This document shows, piece by piece, positions 27,737-28,874 of a stretch of DNA of 28,874 nt (position 1 is the first letter of the stretch; each line of letters begins with the position of its first letter). The translations under genes and the position numbers were made by a program. The DNA lies in NCBI GenBank assembly GCA_025769875.1, contig JAGFNK010000632.1:1-28874 (forward strand). Direction: 5' to 3'. This DNA is from Russula earlei (Eukaryota; Basidiomycota; Agaricomycetes; Russulales; Russulaceae). Under the pieces are notes generated by a model. That model had not been told where the DNA came from. It did not search any database and saw only the letters and a list, made by a program, of their open reading frames with translations.

Positions 27737-28306
27737 CTAATCACAGCTCCCATCCTTCGGGCCGTCCTTCCACCGCTCGTCGACCCGCCACAATCAAAGT
27801 CGGTTTGCCCAGCATGACGTTGACCTCATTGTGCGTCGCGCGAGCCATGCGGAGAGCGCAGCGCGAGACCGCACGTCAGCGGGCGACGCTGCAAGCGCGC
27901 ACCGAGGTCGCCGGCGCAGTGGGAGCACGGGTAGAGTTGCGGCAGAGAATGGAGGAGCTGCAGCATGTGAGCGCGCTGGGTCGGCGTGGGCGATTCGGGT
28001 AGTACGCGGCGGTGGTGTGCAGGAACGTCCAGGTCGCGCGGCCGACGACTCGACGTCCGGCGGGCAATGGGCAGACCGCCGTGTGTGTGTCTCCTTCGCC
28101 CGCAGCTGCGGATGCAGCGAGGGCGGTGGCAGATGCCATGGCTTGCGCTGCGTCACCCTTGTTCGGAGAAGCAGTTGTCGCTCTGCTTGACGTGGGGAGC
28201 TTCCAGTTGCGAAAGGAAGTGCAATTTTGCAGGGCTTTCCGTCTGGTCCGAGGACGGTACCTGGAGGCAGGGGACGGGTAGAAGAGGACTGGTTTGTTGC
28301 GCTCAT
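27737..28306 (-). CDS. ERV1: ERV1/ALR FAD-linked sulfhydryl oxidase, frame broken
   Basis: Erv1 reoxidises Mia40 in the mitochondrial intermembrane space and passes electrons to cytochrome c or oxygen, which drives disulfide-coupled protein import. The start is ATG at 28306 (MSATNQSSSTRPLPPGTVLG) and the stop TAG at 27737-27739. Conserved pieces appear in order but in shifting frames: GPDGKPCK then CTSFRNW (CxxC shuttle region), CPPDVE, GRATWTFLHTTAAYYP, TPTQRAHMLQLL, YPCSHC (active-site CxxC), ADVRSRAALSAWL, NEVNVMLGKP (FAD-binding HN.VN..LGK block), and DERWKDGPKDGSCD at the end. Joining them needs about seven single-base losses and one 2-base change at a (GT)n run (28081-28090). Start and stop are in the same net phase. 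No intron is apparent. Identity is very firm; the breaks are probably assembly errors. Confidence 0.92.
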
Positions 28307-28571
28307 CGTTCAAAACGATCCGTGGGTTGCTGTGACGGGTTTCAGATTCGATTATGTAATTTGAGGCACCGAGGGGCGATAGGTGATAGGTGATAAGGGA
28401 GATAAAGATGGTCACGAGACTGGACGTAGACTGTGAAGGTCCTCAGCGCTTAGGACCCGAGAGATTGGTCTGGACGGGGGATCATCGTCGGGAGGACCTG
28501 CGCGGTCACAGGTCGGTCTAACACGCGTATATATTCGACACAGTTTCTGCAGTTTCAGTAGTCCCTCCCCC
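28307..28571. promoter_or_regulatory. Shared divergent promoter region, ERV1 / ZIP
   Basis: 265 bp separate the two start codons. A TATATATT element lies at 28528-28535, about 40 nt upstream of the ZIP start, followed by a pyrimidine-rich leader (tagtccctccccc) up to the ATG. A direct repeat gataggt occurs at 28379-28392. No zinc-response site is recognised. Confidence 0.5.
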
Positions 28572-28874
28572 ATGTCGGATCTTAACTGCGGCTCTGGTGG
28601 AGGCTCCACCACGTTTCACGGGCTTCGCATTGCATCCGTTTTCATCATTTGGGTCACTAGTTCCTTCGCCGCTACCTTCCCTGTCGTCGCCCGCCGGTCA
28701 CGCCGGATCTATATCCCCAACCCCCATTTCGAGTACGTCGACGCCCCACTCTGCTAATTCTATCTCTCCAAATCTCGCACAGGACTGCAAAATATTTGGC
28801 TCTGGTGTATCATCGCCACAGCATTATCCACCTCCTCTCCCCTGGCGTCCAGGAACTACATCACCATGTCTGCC
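28572..28874 (+). CDS. ZIP-family zinc/iron transporter, 5' part
   Basis: ZIP proteins carry Zn2+ or Fe2+ into the cytosol. The start ATG at 28572 opens MSDLNCGSGGGSTTFHGLRI, the usual Cys-Gly rich N-terminus before membrane segment 1. Segment 1 is about residues 18-36 (LRIASVFIIWVTSSFAATFP), followed by the basic VARRSRRI loop. A 50-nt intron (28733-28782) has GTACGT, a CTAAT branch site and CACAG. Exon 2 gives ETAKY, then a scrambled stretch, then IHLLSPGVQEL in frame. Three missing single bases (near 28794, 28806 and 28823) would restore the family's YFGSGVIIATAF segment; they cancel to keep phase. The gene continues beyond the window. Which metal it carries cannot be told. Confidence 0.9.
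28733..28782 (+). other. Intron 1 of the ZIP gene
   Basis: 50 nt, donor GTACGT, CTAAT at 28753-28757, acceptor CACAG. Splicing joins phase-2 codon halves to give E in the FETAKY block typical of the family, which confirms the junction. Confidence 0.88.

Noticed and set aside
27670..28393. Several plus-strand frames of 90-135 codons over the ERV1 locus
   Set aside because: They are antisense to ERV1, whose conserved motifs on the minus strand are unmistakable. GC-rich codons make the opposite strand open.
1..28874. tRNA, rRNA or other structured RNA genes
   Set aside because: No stretch with the conserved tRNA boxes or rRNA sequence was recognised. The palindromes found lie in LTR or LTR-like DNA.

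Overview
The window looks like a transposon-rich chromosomal segment of an agaricomycete (mushroom-forming basidiomycete). The grounds are short GT..AG introns of 45-55 nt with CTAAT-like branch sites, a PIF-Harbinger transposase of the two-gene type common in these fungi, a chromodomain Ty3/Gypsy element, and two conserved eukaryotic genes at the right end. The species cannot be named from the sequence.

Layout. Positions 1-27,135 are almost entirely mobile DNA, stacked as insertions within insertions. I define four LTR families by their ends. LTR-A is about 830 bp, sense TGTTACGAACC...CTTGACA. LTR-B is about 960 bp, sense TGTCATGAACC...AGTCCTGACA. LTR-C is 592 bp, sense TGTTATGATC...TAACA. 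LTR-D is a single split copy. Most are solo LTRs; several keep perfect 5-bp target duplications (gaaat, aagag, agtgc, ccctc, ctcct, ggtgc, ggcgg, ccatc), which fixes their borders and relative order. From the left: a three-level LTR-A/A/B nest (1-2,121); a mosaic of broken LTR-A, B and C (2,540-4,267); LTR-D split by a PIF-Harbinger element (4,304-8,998, TSD TAA), whose right terminal repeat is itself split by a 1.4 kb insert; LTR-A, a gag fragment and LTR-B (9,423-11,912); unassigned DNA with hairpins (11,913-13,207); an LTR-C nest (13,208-14,580); an LTR-B containing an LTR-A (14,934-16,728); and one structurally complete but mutated Ty3/Gypsy chromovirus on the minus strand (17,707-27,135), which carries two solo LTR-A insertions.

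The Gypsy element has gag with a zinc knuckle, aspartic protease, reverse transcriptase/RNase H, integrase and chromodomain. It also has a long reading frame downstream of the chromodomain that ends in a second CCHC zinc knuckle. Its primer binding site appears to be self-priming, as in Tf1. The coding regions of both Gypsy and Harbinger are broken mainly by C-to-T type changes (CGA to TGA, and Arg to His/Cys/Trp at conserved positions), which suggests methylation decay or a RIP-like process.

At about 27.65 kb the sequence turns abruptly GC- and CpG-rich. Two divergent host genes follow: ERV1 (mitochondrial sulfhydryl oxidase, minus strand, 27,737-28,306) and the start of a ZIP zinc/iron transporter (plus strand, from 28,572, running off the window). 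Conserved residues are kept in both, but both need repeated single-base insertions to read through. That pattern points more to base-calling deletions in the assembly than to real pseudogenes.
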